The notes under the pieces: model-generated | Database searches by the model: none | Told to the model about the DNA's origin: nothing | The model's input: only the letters and a program-made list of their open reading frames with translations | Shown: positions 28,975 through 50,520 of the stretch, in pieces | How the letters are laid out: each line of letters begins with the position of its first letter | Position numbering within the stretch: the first letter of the stretch is position 1 | NCBI RefSeq assembly: GCF_049243985.1 | Contig: NC_135371.1 | Span: 4,799,501 to 4,863,500, forward strand | Direction of reading: 5' to 3' | DNA length: 64,000 nucleotides | Source: Paroedura picta | Lineage: Eukaryota; Chordata; Lepidosauria; Squamata; Gekkonidae | Program-made: the position numbers and the translations under genes

Positions 28975-29450
28975 TGATAAGAACATGAGAAGAGCCCTGC
29001 TGGATCAGACCAATTGTCCGCCTAGTTCAGCATCCTGCCTCACACAGTGGCCATCCAGTTCTTTGGAGCAGGGGTAGTCAACCTGTGGTCCTCCAGATGT
29101 CCATGGACTGCAATTCCCATGAGCCCCTGCCAGCAAACGCTGGCAGGGGCTCATGGGAATTGCAGTCCATGGACATCTGGAGGACCACAGGTTGACAACC
29201 CCTGCTTTGGAGGGCCAAGGCCTTCCCCTAATAAAAACATTATTAGGGTCCATCTAGTCCAGCATCTTATCCCATGCAGTGGCCAGCCAGTTCTCCTGAT
29301 AAGAACATAAGAAGAGACCTACTGGATCAGCCTAAAGGTCTACCACAATGGCCAACCAGTTCCTCTGGAGAACCAGCAACAGAGCATAGAGGCTGAGGTC
29401 TTCCCTTGATACAACCATAACAGGAGTCCTGCTGGATCAGACCAATGGTC
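28975..29450 (-). repeat. CR1-like 3' fragments, antisense, with nested MITE
   Basis: Three pieces with 'agagccctgctggatcagac'-type starts. One is split at 29069-29204 by a palindromic hAT MITE flanked by perfect ctttggag duplications (29061-29068 and 29205-29212). Confidence 0.75.
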
Positions 29451-29455
29451 TACCT

Positions 29456-29790
29456 CAGCCTTTCTCAATTTTTTTTACCATTAAGAAACCCCTGAAATGT
29501 TCTTCAGGCTTTGAGAAATTCCAGAAGTAGCACAATTACGCAGAATACGGCTGGGAAGTGTAGCTTTGTACGTTCCCACCTGGGGCCCCTTCCCTTCCCA
29601 CCTCCTCCAGGCCCATCCTTGGCCATTTTGGGAGGGGAAAACAGGTCAACATGACCACATATGGTCATATCATCTGATAAATATTTAGCAAATTAAAAAA
29701 TTGAATTAACTCCCACTCACTCAGGAAACCCACCCAGGGTCCTCAAGAAATCCCAGGGTATCATGAAACTCAAGTTGAGAAAGCCTCTTT
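29456..29790. mobile_element. Non-autonomous hAT element (CAGCCTTTCTCAA family)
   Basis: Starts CAGCCTTTCTCAA and ends TTGAGAAAGCCT, with 'taagaaacccctgaaatgtt' just inside the left end. Related pieces are at 47640-47730, 48480-48639 and 61645-61715. It is about 335 bp with no coding sequence. Confidence 0.65.
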
Positions 29791-30154
29791 TAGCTAGAGA
29801 TGCTCAGAACCTAATCCAGATGCATTACAGATGCTGTCATGGCCCTCCTCACCGGCACAGGCTCACCGCTATTTCCTCTTTAGGAGTACTCCTCCTTAAA
29901 AAAGAAGTCAGCTGAAGATCTTATATCCATCCACCTGCCTGTCTGTTTGAAGTTGCCTTTATTATATTTAATTAATTACAACATTTATACCCTACTTTCC
30001 CTCATGGTTCAAAGTGGCTTCTACTGAATCGGGCCTTCTACTGAAGTCAGACGCTTGGTCCATCAAGATCAGTTTTGTCTCCTCAGACGGGCAACAGCTC
30101 TCCGGAGTCTGGGTTGGGGGTCTTCCACATCAGTGACTACCAAATCCTTCCCAA

Positions 30155-30365
30155 TGAAGAAGTTGCTTTTCATGGTTCGCTTTTCTCTCCCCGAAGGAGT
30201 CTCAAAGCTGCTCCCAATCACCTTCCCTTCCTCTCCCCATAACACACACCCTGTGAAGTAGGTGGGGCTGAGAGAGCTCTGAGAGAACCGGGACTGGCCC
30301 AAGGTCACCCAGGTGGCTGCATGCAGAGGAGTGGAAAATCAAACCCAGTTGGCTGCCTTGGAGGG
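30155..30365 (-). mobile_element. tRNA-derived SINE, antisense, partial
   Basis: Contains 'ccgaaggagtctcaaagctg' and ends within the body. Confidence 0.75.
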
Positions 30366-30805
30366 TGGACTCCATAGCTTTATACTCCACTGAGGTTCCC
30401 CTGGAGAAAAGAGCTGCTTTGGGAGTGGGACTCCATAGCTTTATACTCCACTGAGGTCCCTCTGGAGAAAAGAGCTGTTTTGGGAGGGGAAATCCATAGC
30501 TTTATACTCCACTGAGGTCCCCCTGGAGAAAAGAGCTGCTTTGGGAGTGGGACTCCATAGCTTTATACTCCACTGAGGTTCCCCTGGAGAAAAGAGCTGC
30601 TTTGGGAGTGGGACTCCATAGCTTTATACTCCACTGAGGTCCCTCTGGAGAAAAGAGCTGCTTTGGGAGTGGGACTCCATAGCTTTATACTCCACTGAGG
30701 TCCCCCTGGAGAAAAGAGCTGCTTTGGGAGGGGGACTCCATAGCTTTATACTCCACTGAGGTCCCCCTGGAGAAAAGGGCTGCTTTGGGAGGGGGACTCC
30801 ATAAA
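30366..30805 (+). repeat. Minisatellite, about 60-bp unit, seven copies
   Basis: Units of 'ctccatagctttatactcc' then 'actgaggtccccctggagaa' then 'agctgctttgggag', about 60-61 bp each, nearly identical. The array ends about 420 bp before the ATG of the second KRAB gene. Confidence 0.93.
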
Positions 30806-31229
30806 CATACTCACCTGAGGTCCCTCCCTGCCTCAAATGCCGCCCACTCTCAGCTCCGCCCCCAAAGTCTCCAGGTATGTGAAGCTGCCTTCCACACCGT
30901 AGAGGTCAGTCTTGTCAAATCCAACTGGCAGCGACATTTTTCCAGGCATTCAGGCAGACGCCTTTTGCCTCGCCTCCTTCCTGATCCTTCCAACCGGAGA
31001 AGCTCGGGGTTGAATCTGGGAGCTCCTGCAGGCAGTGCAGAGGCTCTAACCCTGAGCCGCAGGGTTTATGTGATGTCCGGATGCGGTCTCTCCTTTCCTG
31101 CAGGGAGAAGGCCGTGTTGCTCCACGGAACCTTCGTCTGCCCGGATCTCGGAAGCCGCCAACGGGTTCTCCTCCTTGACGCCCCGGGGCTAAGAAGCTGT
31201 CCCCCTCGCAGGCGGTCCCTACCTTGAGA

Positions 31230-40216
<8,987 letters not shown>

Positions 40217-42400
40217 GCGCTTGGTATACACAAGGGGGTTTCCTTTCTTCCTTTTAGCGGAGACTCCCCCTGCCCCCTGTCGAGTGTTACAGTCCGGTCA
40301 AGAGAAGATTCCGAACGGCATCTCGATGCTCCTACAAGTGGCCGAGGTTACAAGATGAAATTTCTCGACCTTCGGCGAGGTACAAATGGATCTGCCACCA
40401 GGTCTTGTACAAATGGTTCTGCCACCAGGGACCGGCATGAATGGAGGGGGAAAAAATGAAGATGGCAGACTCTCTAGTGAAAGATGGGCACAAAGTTTGG
40501 TGGCTGGCATCCGTTATCTATATTTATTGGGGTGATGGGCTTCTCGACAGTCCCTGTAGCAATGCTTGCCCGGGAAAAGGAAACGAGACAGATCAGGGAG
40601 TGTTGGAGATTATGCAATTTTGAACGGCCTTCGATGAGAGGTTCAGACTTCCACAACACTATTTAGATGGACTGATATTTGACAACCCATGGAGTGACTT
40701 TGTACGTTGTCTCCCCAAGAAGACCCATCCCTAGTTCGAGGGCTGTTAAGCGCCTTTCCTCCTCCTCCCCTTTGTCCTCAGAAGATTTTAAAATTGAGGC
40801 CCCTGTAATTTGAAGGAAAAAGGACACGTTTGAAATGGGTATCTCAGATTTGTTTCTGATTGACGCCGCGTTTCACAGGGGTATCTAAAAAGGCTTGTTG
40901 TTTCTTGGCTGATTAGGTGGGAGGAAACAGGCTGTTTAATCTGAAGTTTAGATCTCGAAAAAGTTGGCAGGAATAGATCGGAATGCAGCTTCCCTTATCA
41001 GAAGAGATTTGCTTTTTAAAAAATGACGTGGGTGGAGGGGCAAATGGAAATGTACCAACCTAAATCCCATAAGGAGGTTCAGTGAAAGAGATTAATTTTT
41101 TTAAAGCAAATCCATACAATTCTTTTAAGTCTTATATTCCAAGCTTAATAGCCTGGACCTAAAATTTCATACAGGCCTAGGAACCCTTTGAATTGAATCG
41201 AACCGCTTCCAGTTTTGGGATAAGAACTGGCCCCTGTTAAATATATTTCTGAAAACTGAGTATACAGATATTGGTGCATGTATGCGCGAGAGATTGTACG
41301 GGGTTTCTCAAGGCATTGGCATGTTTTTTAATACATAAGTAAGATTTTTATGAATGTGTTTCAGCCACGATTCGCTAGAGATTTAATGTAAAGTTGTCAA
41401 GCTGGAGTTGGGCGTGGAAATCATGGGTTGTCCTTTGCCCTTAAAAACAGCCTCCTGGAAAGAAAAGGGGGGAAAGAAAAGGGGGGACTGTGATTTGAGG
41501 GAGGGGTAATATTTTCCCATTAGGTTCTTAATGTGACATTTCTCATCAGAGAAACAGTGCAGGTGTGTTCCCTTGAAAATTCGTCATAGCGGTATGTATC
41601 TAACCATCTATGGACTTCACAGAATGCTAATCTCCCATGACTGCCGTCTGAGACTCCCTTCTGCCAAATTTGTTTTGTTCCTGGGGCTCAGCGGGCCCTA
41701 AGAATCGCAGCGGAGGCAAAAGGGGGGGGTCTGTAGTAGGGCTGTGTGGTTCGGGCGCCGAGGTAACAGCTTTGGGCTGGAATGGCTACCTTGATGCCCG
41801 AATTGCCTTGATGCCCGAATCGCACAACCTTAGTCTGTGGTGAGAGCAGAAAAGTTGCAGAAATTGCCCGAAATCCAAAGACGTGAGTGCCATTTTAGTG
41901 TTCCGAATTGTGCTGGTGGATACAGAAACAAGTCCAGTGAGACTCCTAGTCAAGCTACAGGTGCTACTTGAAGAGTCGGGACTGAATCTCCAGGTCTGCA
42001 ATTTAATTATTTAAAAAAAACCCTTGTCCTGGATCAGAAACCTGATCGATGAGGTGGGAAAGGGGGTGTGAGCCTGCCCTTTAGAATTAAATCAGGTGGC
42101 CACCGTTTTGCCTGCAACTCAGCCCAAAATCCTCTTGGAGTTGCTGTGGTCTGCTTTTGAGTTAGCACACCTGGGCTGAGGCCACAGAGTCTGTTGGTAT
42201 CAACAGACTTAATGCTGCAATCCCGAACACGGTTATTGGGGGACGAATCCCATCGAAATCTACGCTGAACAAAACATAGTTGCGAACGGACTCGGACCGC
42301 GTTCCGTTTGGCATTGGATCGTGACCGTTGGGTAAGGACACTAAATGAGCACGTTTTGGGAAATAATTTATGCTGGAGCAAAAATAAATAAATAAATTGA
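40217..42400 (+). other. Probable 3' UTR of the KRAB gene, repeat-poor
   Basis: After the TGA there are about 2.2 kb with no recognised repeat, unlike all neighbouring DNA. An AATAAA hexamer lies at 42383-42388 within 'aaaaataaataaataaattg'; more follow near 42563 and 42693. A long 3' UTR is inferred. 42400-42850 shows nothing I recognise. Confidence 0.4.
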
Positions 42401-42854
42401 GAGTCGGTTCACACCTGCCCGAAAATGAGATTGGGAAAAAAGAATAATGCTCTACTTTCCGAAAAGATAAACAGCAGAGTCCTAAATAACAATTGGCGAC
42501 AAAATTTTGAACAGTATCCAGGATAAACTGTTTTCAAGAATATGCTTCAACAGCAGATCTAGTAATAAAATGTATGAAAATTAATTTAAAAATCTACTAA
42601 CTTGAAAACAATTTGTACCGGTTACTATTCAAACTGCTACAGGAATTCTTATAACAACTTTCCATTTGGAATTTTTGTGAAAAGTTCGAGAATAAATGCC
42701 TCAGTTCTCATGAATATTTCGGAAGAGGAATGAATCTCCTGATTGAGTCTCTGCTAGTTCTTCTTGATTATTATTTTGGACTTTGCTGTTTCAGAAAGTA
42801 AAGCGTGAAATATTCATTGTGACTTTTTGCCTCTCATGGGTTATCATATTTTAT

Positions 42855-43290
42855 GTGGCCTATTCTGTGAAAGCGAATGCCACGGACAACCGAAATTACC
42901 AACAAGATGGTTTTGGAGAGGAGCAGGCGCAACTGTATCATTGGAAGAGAAGATGTTGCAGCTAAAGCTCACTTACTTTGGACACATCATGCGATCAAAC
43001 GCGCTAGAAAAACCATTAATGCTCGGCATGGTCAGCGGCAAAGGAAATGCGGTCGCCAAAGGATCCGCAGGCTCGACACGATCGAAGCTGATACAGGCAT
43101 GTGAGTGTCCTGCATAGTGCAGGGGGTTGGACTAGATGACCCACTAGGTCCCTTCCAACTCTATTATTGTATGATTCTAGGGATGACCATGAATCAATTA
43201 AAAGAAGCAGTCAAGAGACAGGGGCGCGTGGCGAAGACTTTCCTATAGAATCGCCGAGGGTCGGACACGACTGAACGGACAACATCATCG
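42855..43290 (+). mobile_element. RTE-type LINE 3' end with nested CR1 end
   Basis: Encodes LKLTYFGHIMRSNALEKPLM and, after frame changes, RQRIRRLDTIEADTGM, then 'MNQLKEAVKRQGRVAKTF' and 'ggtcggacacgactgaacgg'. This resembles RTE or Bov-B relatives but differs from the other copies here. A CR1 3' end (about 43093-43181, 'gggggttggactagatgacc') splits it between TGM and the next residues. Confidence 0.7.
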
Positions 43291-43733
43291 TCATTTTGTG
43301 AAAAACGAGAGGGGGCAGACAATGGAGACCTGAACTGAGTATTGCTCTGCATTAAAAAAAGAAAAATCTCTGCAAGCAGAAAAGTAGCACCGAAGGAAAA
43401 AAAGGTTTCAGCTGCCCCGATTGGCTTGCAGAGCTGGTTTTTCCATTGATGGGGATTTTGACATGGGGGAGCTTTCCCACCTGTGTTCCACTGCCCACTG
43501 TCAGAAGCAGAGCAGCATATTCTGCCCCCTCCACCACCTCCTCTTGCATGCATGCACCGGCCTTGTGGAGGATCCAGTACATCCAAGAATTCTGGGATTG
43601 CAAACAGGCCTAAGAAGAACCCGCTAGGGGTGTTGTGGACAGAAAGAAGCCTTAAATTCTGCCAAATTAACCCTGTATCTGGTGCTCTCTTTTGTAAAAA
43701 GCATGAAAACATGATTATTTTGACCCCGCTCGG

Positions 43734-44012
43734 GCCAGCTTGGTGTAGTGGTTAGGAGTGTGGACTTCTAATCTGGCATGCCGGGTTCGATTCTGCACTC
43801 CCCCACATGCAGCCAGCTGGGTGACCTTGGGCTCACCACGGCACTGATAAAACTGTTCTGACCGGGCAGGAATATCAGGGCTCTCTCAGCCTCACCCACC
43901 CCACAGGGTGTCTGTTGTGGGGAGAGGAAAGGGAAGGCGACTGTAAGCCGCTTTGAGCCTCCTTCGGGTAGGGAAAGCGGCATATAAGAACCAACTCTTC
44001 TTCTTCTTCGGG
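43734..44012 (+). mobile_element. tRNA-derived SINE, full length
   Basis: A clean copy from 'gccagcttggtgtagtggtt' to 'aagaaccaactcttcttctt'; a good family reference. Confidence 0.9.
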
Positions 44013-45780
44013 CGGGGGCGCTCATGTCTCTCCTTCATTTTAAGGTCTCGATTTGTAAAATAGGCTAAAGCAAAGTTAAGGGGGGGGGAGGAGACACAAA
44101 GGAAGGGAAATGCATGAGATTTTTTTAAATCGTACTAAGGGGCAGAGGAATATAATAAGAGAGGATCCCCGGGAGGGAGGGAGGGGATGTATCCTCACCC
44201 ATGAAAGCCTTAGATGAAACTTGTGAAACACTGCAAGATCTTATAAACTTCGTGTAAGTTTAAAACGAAAACCTACAAATATATGCGGAGCTATAATGCA
44301 TGGTCTGAACTATTTATGGGCCATCTCTCGCCGAAGGGACCTCTAGAGTAGTAAATTTGAAAATGGATTCTTTCCTTCCAAATGCTGTAAGCTTCCAAGG
44401 GTGTTATAGTAGATGCTCACATTTACTTCCTCACATTTATTTAACTAGAGAATAACCAGGATATTTTGTTTGTTTGTTTGAAGTCCTTTGGCATTTTCTT
44501 ACAGCGATCCATTGAATGCTGGAAATGCAGATCTTTGTCACGGTTAATGTCAACGTTCCTCCAGTTCTGTTTCATGTCCTGACAAAGCTTGGCTCATCTT
44601 GAGATTTACCAGAATGCACCAGGAAATGTTTGGATTGTGAAGCTTGTTCTGTAAACAAATCATTAGCAAAGGTTACCCTTTTAACTTGCAACTGACAATG
44701 GAAATCACAATGAGATTCCATCGTTCACTGAAGGTGCTGGTTGATCTTGAGATTTGCCGGCCAATGTCACCGACCTTCTGACTTTTGACTGAAACCCAAT
44801 ACCTTCTGTATCTACCTTTTATTTTGGGTCTTTTTTATAATACTATTTTTAATCATCCTTGCCTAGTTTGTATTGTTAACTATTTATACCCTTTTGAAAT
44901 CTCTTTTTAATGCCATTTCACTCACATGGTTTGAATATGCTTGTTAGTTGTGTGGCAATGAGCGTCTGTTTAGAATACACTACACAACGAAATATGAGAA
45001 TGCAAGCAAAAGCCGATGAGAAGGGCGGGGGGGAGATGGATAAATTGGGGTGTGGTGGGAGTCCTGGAAAGCTGAAAGTTAAACTTCCTGCAACACTTCA
45101 AAGACCAGCTGAATGAACAGCTTTAAAGGCCATGGACTGTGGTTTTGTCAGCAATTGGCAAATGGCTCTCTACTGGCTCCGCCCACTCTTTTCTCCGCGT
45201 AGTAGCACAACGCCAGCGGAGGAGGCCATCTCTAAATGGGCCCGGTTGTGTCCCATTTTGTCCCCACTGCAGGTACTTTTGTGTGTACATCTTTTTACCC
45301 ACCTGGATGTCCTAAGGGACTGGCTTTTGTTATGCATGGTGATTTTAAGAGGACTGTACTGTATCCATATTTTGTGTATTGGTAAATAAACAGTAAGGAA
45401 TAGTAATTCCTGTCCCCTATGGCCTAGTATTAAAAACGTCAATTTTTATCCTATGTTTCCTCCCACGAGTTTAGAGTTTTATATGGTATTCATTCCTCTT
45501 TCATAAGGGTAGGCTGGGTGAGAGAGAGCAGTTAATAACCAGGAGACTTTATGGTTGAACAGAGATCTGAACCTGGGTTTAACAGCTCCTCTGTCAACAG
45601 GCAGCACCTACAGATCTTCCACGATTACAATTGATCTACAGATGACTGAGATCAGTTTCCCTGAAGAAAATGGCTGCTTTAGACTCTGGCATTAAACCCC
45701 ATTGAAATCGCTCTCCTCACCTCCCCAAACTCAATCCTTCTCAGGTCCCCCCCCCCATTTCCAGGTACTGGCAACACTAC
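44013..45780. other. Stretch without recognised gene or repeat
   Basis: AT-richer than the surroundings. Apart from a possible old SINE near 45490-45600 and a piece of the tagggttgcca family near 45640-45780, I see no exon, RNA gene or repeat. Confidence 0.4.
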
Positions 45781-45804
45781 CACCACACTACACATATATA
45801 ACAG

Positions 45805-46993
45805 AGCTGGCCTCTCCCCTTCAAGGATCATTGCCTTGTCGTCGTGTAGGGACTTGCGTAGCTCAGTGAAACTATGAGCTATGCCATGTCGGGCCACCCA
45901 AGATGGACAGGTCATAGCAGAGAGGTCTGTCAAAAGGTGATCCACTGGAGAAGGAAATGGCAAACCACTCCAGTATCTTCGCCATGAAAACTCTATGGAC
46001 AGTACCAAAAGGCAAAACGATATGATGCCGGAAGATGAGCCCCTTAGGTCAGAAGGTGTCCAATATGCTACTGGGGATGAGCAGACGGCTAGTACGAGTA
46101 GCGCCAGAATGAATGAAGCGACTGGGCCAAAGCCGAAAGGATGCTCAGTTGTGGAGGGAACTGGAGGTGAAAAGACAGTCCGATGCTCTAAAGACTTTTA
46201 TTCCATAGGAACACACTTTTCTTGGATGCTTTAGGATGCTTTGGCCTGATCCTGCGTTGAGCAGGGGTTGGACTAGATGGCCTGTATGGCCCCTTCCAGC
46301 TCTATGATTCTGTGATTCTATGATTCTAACCTGGAATGTCAGATCCATGAATCAAGGCAAGCTGGACTTGGTCAAACAAGAAATGACAAGACTGAACATC
46401 GACATTTTAGGAATCAGTGAACTAAAATGGACAGGAATGGGTGAATTTAATTCGGATGACCATCAGGTATATCACTGTGGGCAGGAATCTCACAGAAGAA
46501 ATGGAGTAGCCTTCATAATTAATAATTATGGTTGGAGGTTAGCGACATTGTACAAGAGGTAGCAACTAAAACCATCCCAAAGAAAAAGAAATGCAAGAAA
46601 CAAAATGGCTGTCTGAGGAAGCTTTACAAATAGCTGTGGAGAGAAGGGAGAAAGCAAAGGAGAAAGAGAAAGATACACCCAACTGAATGCAGAATAAGGC
46701 CTTCTTAAATGAACAGTGCAAACAAATAGAAGGGAACAATAGAATAGGGAGGACCAGAGATCTCTTCAAGAAAAAGGGAGATATGCAAAGATGGGTATGA
46801 TAAAGGACTGAAATGGTAGAGACCTTACAGAAGCAGAAGAGATTTTAAAAGGTGGCAAAATTATACAGAAGAAGTATGCAGGAGCGAGCTTAACATTCCT
46901 GATAACTGCGGTGGGGCAGTCACTGACCTGGAGCCAGACATCCTGGAATGTGAAGTCAAACGGCCCTTAGGAAGTCTGAGCAACAATAAAGCT
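45805..46993 (+). mobile_element. Bov-B LINE 5' region, internally deleted, with nested CR1 end
   Basis: The 5' part matches the Bov-B leader ('ggagaaggaaatggcaaacc'). The endonuclease start reads TWNVRSMNQGKLDLVKQEMT and DILGISELKWTGMGEF. The sequence then jumps, near 46550, to 'TIPKKKKCKK' of the region before RT and stops at 'SNNKAS', so most of EN and all of RT are missing. A CR1 end (about 46214-46327) is inserted between 'tccataggaac' and 'aacctggaatgtc'. Confidence 0.85.
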
Positions 46994-47600
46994 AGTTGTA
47001 CCCTCAATCCTATTGTTCCAGTTGTGAGAATTATCCCACCAAGTTTCTGTAATGCCTAACAGATCATAGTCCCCTTCCTTTATTAGGACTTCTAGTTCTT
47101 CTTGCTTGTTTCCAGTAGTCTGCACTTTAGTATAGAGACATCGTAATCCTTCATACAAGTACTCCATGCACTTAGTTTTTGAACTGTCCTGTAAGTTAAT
47201 AGTTCCCTTGATATGTGCCATTCCCTTTAAATCTGCAGTGTTCCCACCTACAGTTAATGTCATCGACGTATGCTTTGAATGGATGTCTAAGTCCCGCATT
47301 GAAAGCCCTCATCAGGACCGCAAGACTCTTTGCAAGGACATTTTCCCCCCACCTCCGTGAGGTGCACACCATCTTCCGATAGGAGAGCCTCATCACAGTA
47401 GCATGATCCATGGTCCAAAAACCCCAAACCTGCCCGATGATACCAATGACCAATGACTGCACCAATATCTGCATTATTTTTCATTCCCTTCCAAAGCCTT
47501 AGCCATTACCAGGAAGAACTGATGAAAATACAACCTGTGCTCCCAAGTCCTTCACTTTCCCCTCCAAGGACAAATTCGAGAGATTGGACAAGATGATCTG
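46994..47600 (-). mobile_element. CR1 LINE: ORF1 esterase-like end and ORF2 endonuclease start, antisense
   Basis: The minus strand encodes EDGVHLTEVGGKCPCKES, as in the esterase-like part of CR1 ORF1, then LLGITETWWDNSHNW of the ORF2 endonuclease. It abuts the Bov-B fragment at 46993 in the opposite orientation. Confidence 0.75.
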
Positions 47601-47639
47601 CTTTAATCAGGCTTTTCAAGGGTTTTCCAAATACGTAAT

Positions 47640-48640
47640 TTTTAATATCTTTTTAATATTTGTTAAAAATTTATCAGGAGACACGATCATATATGGTCAT
47701 GTTGACACCCCCAGTGACTAATGATGGGTTAGGATTAGGGTTAGGGACCTGGCCTTCCCTCCTATTTACACAACAGATCTGAACAACTGAGCAGGCAGTG
47801 TGATGCAGCAGTAAAAAAGGCAAATGAAAGGGTCCCTAACCCTAACCCATCATTAGTCCTTGGGAGTGAACACAATGAAAAAATGGGCAAATGAGAACAA
47901 GATGCAGTTTAATAAAGATAAGTGTAAAGTTCTGCATCTGGGTCAGAAAAATGAAAAGCATGCCTACTGGATGGGGGATACGCTTCTAGGTAACACTGTA
48001 TGAACGAGACCTTGGGGTACTTGTGGATTGTAAACTAAACATGAGCAGGCAGTGTGATGCAGCGGTAAAAAAGGCAAATGCCATTTTGGGCTGTATCAAC
48101 AGAGGCATCACATCAAAATCACAAGATGTCATAGTCCCATTGTATACGGCACTGGTCAGACCACACCTGGAGTACTGTGTGCAGTTCTGGAGGCCTCACT
48201 TCAAGAAGGACGTCGATAAAATTGAAAGGGTACAGAGGAGAGCGACGAGGATGATCTGGGGCCAAGGGACCAAGCCCTATGAAGATAGGTTGAGGGACTT
48301 GGGAATGTTCAGCCTGGAGGGTGAGAGGGGACATGATAGCCCTCTTTAAGTATTTGAAAGGTTGTCACTTGGAGGAGGGCAGGATGCTGTTCCCGTTGGC
48401 TGCAGAGGAGAGGACACGCAGTAATGGGTTTAAACTGCAAGTAATAATAAACTCATGTTGATGCCCACCATGACTAATGATGAGCCTGGAGTGGAAGGGA
48501 GGGCGAGGGAACCCGGGTGGACATTTCCAGAGCTATGATTTCCAACCATATTTTGCTTGATTGCTCTACTTCTGGGGTTTCTTGAATCCTGAAGAATGTT
48601 CCAGGGGTTTCTTAATGATTAGAAATTTGAGAAAGGCTGG
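47640..48640. mobile_element. hAT element (CAGCCTTTCTCAA family) split by a CR1 LINE fragment
   Basis: The right end 'tttgagaaaggctg' is at 48626-48639, and parts of the body lie at 47640-47730 and 48455-48639. Between them is a sense CR1 ORF2 segment: CDAAVKKANAILGCINRGIT, LVRPHLEYCVQFW and DKIERVQRRATRMIWGQGTK. About 33 bp of similar sequence ('tgttgacacccccagtgac' and 'tgttgatgcccaccatgac') flanks the CR1, a possible insertion duplication. Confidence 0.65.
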
Positions 48641-50520
48641 CTTAAATTAATAAAATTGAATCACTTAAAGAAAACTTGAGGACTTATGGAATCAAGGGGA
48701 AGTGTGACTGTGTGGTGATGGGATGTATAAACTATCGAGTGGGTAGGAAGAAACGAAAGCGTGATTGTCGTGACTTTAAGGAATGCTTTGTGCTTAAGTC
48801 TGATGGGACTTCTGATCTGTCTGATCTGCTCCTCAAGGTGACAACAGGCCATCCCTGCTGGGACCTTGTGGTAAAAAGGTCCTCCTTCCCCCAGCAGCAC
48901 TAAGCTCCTCTGGCTGATGGATGCTCAAGGTGAACTCTGGTTCTGGGGTCATGACTCTACTGTTGCCTGGTGTGAGTTATTGTGGCAGCTAGTGAGAAAG
49001 CAAAGGACCCCTGGGTCTTAACCCAACCTCCCATTCCCCTGGTCACAGCTTCTTCCATGCCGACCTTTTCTGAAAGTTGTTTTTCCTGGAAAGTTAGGCC
49101 TAACTCAGTTGCCTCTTCTTGGAAACATGTTTTCTCCCTCTCTGCACAGGTGGTCAAACACCGAGTCCAGGGCAGGGCAGATTCTGTCCGTTATAATTAT
49201 CCATATCATGGTGATTTATTCTGCAGATCAGCAAAGCTTCTGGGATTTCTCGAATGTTCACTCCGAAACCTGTAAACATGAGGACCAACAGCAGGGTGAT
49301 GCAACATCTTGCAACAGGCCAACCTCTTTTATGGTGCATAAAAGACTTTTCTCCCAAGGTGTTCAGGGGTTGCCTGGGGAGGTGGGTGAGGACACTGCGT
49401 CGGTGTGATGCTAGTGATCCTTCCCTTTCAGTCTGGTCAAGCCAGGGCAGGACTGCTCAAGTGACTACAGCCCCGGTCTTACCAGGCGATGCTGCAGCTC
49501 CTTCTGTCGATCCCTGAGAGCTGGCTCCTGGGAGGGGAAAAGGTGCACACAGGCAAAAATGGTCTTGCTTTGGTTTTTCTTGCTCCTTCTTCCAGCCTGC
49601 AGGGGGGTGAGTGCCAAATGCCCATTCACCGGGACTATGGATGAGTTTGAACCATATAATATCTTCCGGAGAGGAGACAGTGTCATTGCCGGGCTCACCA
49701 CTTTTGTGTATGAGAAACGTCCGTCGCCAACCTTCACGGAGCCTCCCTTTTTAAATCAGAAAGCGTAAGTCAGTCCTTGGGGGGTTTTCCAATGTATGTG
49801 ATGGGATAGAATTCTGGGTTCTTTCTTATTACCAGATTTCAGAAGCCGTTTGCTTCTGTCTCCTGCATCTGTGAAGTGAGCCACTTTGGCTGTTTTCCCA
49901 CTGCCAAGAGTCCGGGGGTGAAGCATCGTACTTCGGACTCTCCAAGTGGCAAAGAAAGCCATTGATTTGGTGAGCTCAGCACCGAATTCTCAGGTCTTTG
50001 AACACTAAAATGTATAACCAGCCGAGACCCCTAGCAGGGTGATTTGTAAGCATTGTTCTTCCGAGGAAAAACGAGGACTCAATGAGTGTCCTTGCGGAAT
50101 GAGTGGGGGAAGAAGGAAAGCCCCATCCCTTCTCTTGGAATCAAGGGGACTTGCCTTTCTTCAAAGGATAACATCAGATTCCCAGTTGTTATTTGAGAGA
50201 AGATCTTTCAGTTGAAATTTCAACCCCCCTTTGATTGGCTGGGCAGCCCTTGTATGCCCGACTGTAAACAAATCAAAGCTGCAACGATTATAGTAAGAAG
50301 ATACTGAATTTTGACAGGTACCCCAGCACTTGGATACTGCCCCTGGCCAGTGTCAAAGTCATGTAGGGTCAGGAGTTTTTCCGGATGAGCGGTATGTCGG
50401 GCCGTTGTCCCCGTGCGGAACCGGCTTCTCAATGTTTGTAGACAGTCCTGACTTTGATGGGGCAGAGGTCTGCTTCACTAAATGACAACTTTGCTCATAC
50501 ATATTCTCTTTCCTGGCTGC
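48560..50520 (+). repeat. Upstream member of a segmental tandem duplication (V2R 5' region)
   Basis: The hAT right end, upstream flank, exon 1 and part of intron 1 are closely matched at about 61645-64000. The two copies start about 13.1 kb apart. Copy two has an added Sauria SINE and a 294-bp insertion. The two differ in the segment about 50010-50340. Confidence 0.85.

Noticed and set aside
48676-48903. Open frame upstream of V2R exon 1
   Set aside because: It lies in the duplicated flank, is disrupted by a SINE in the second copy and has no recognisable domain.
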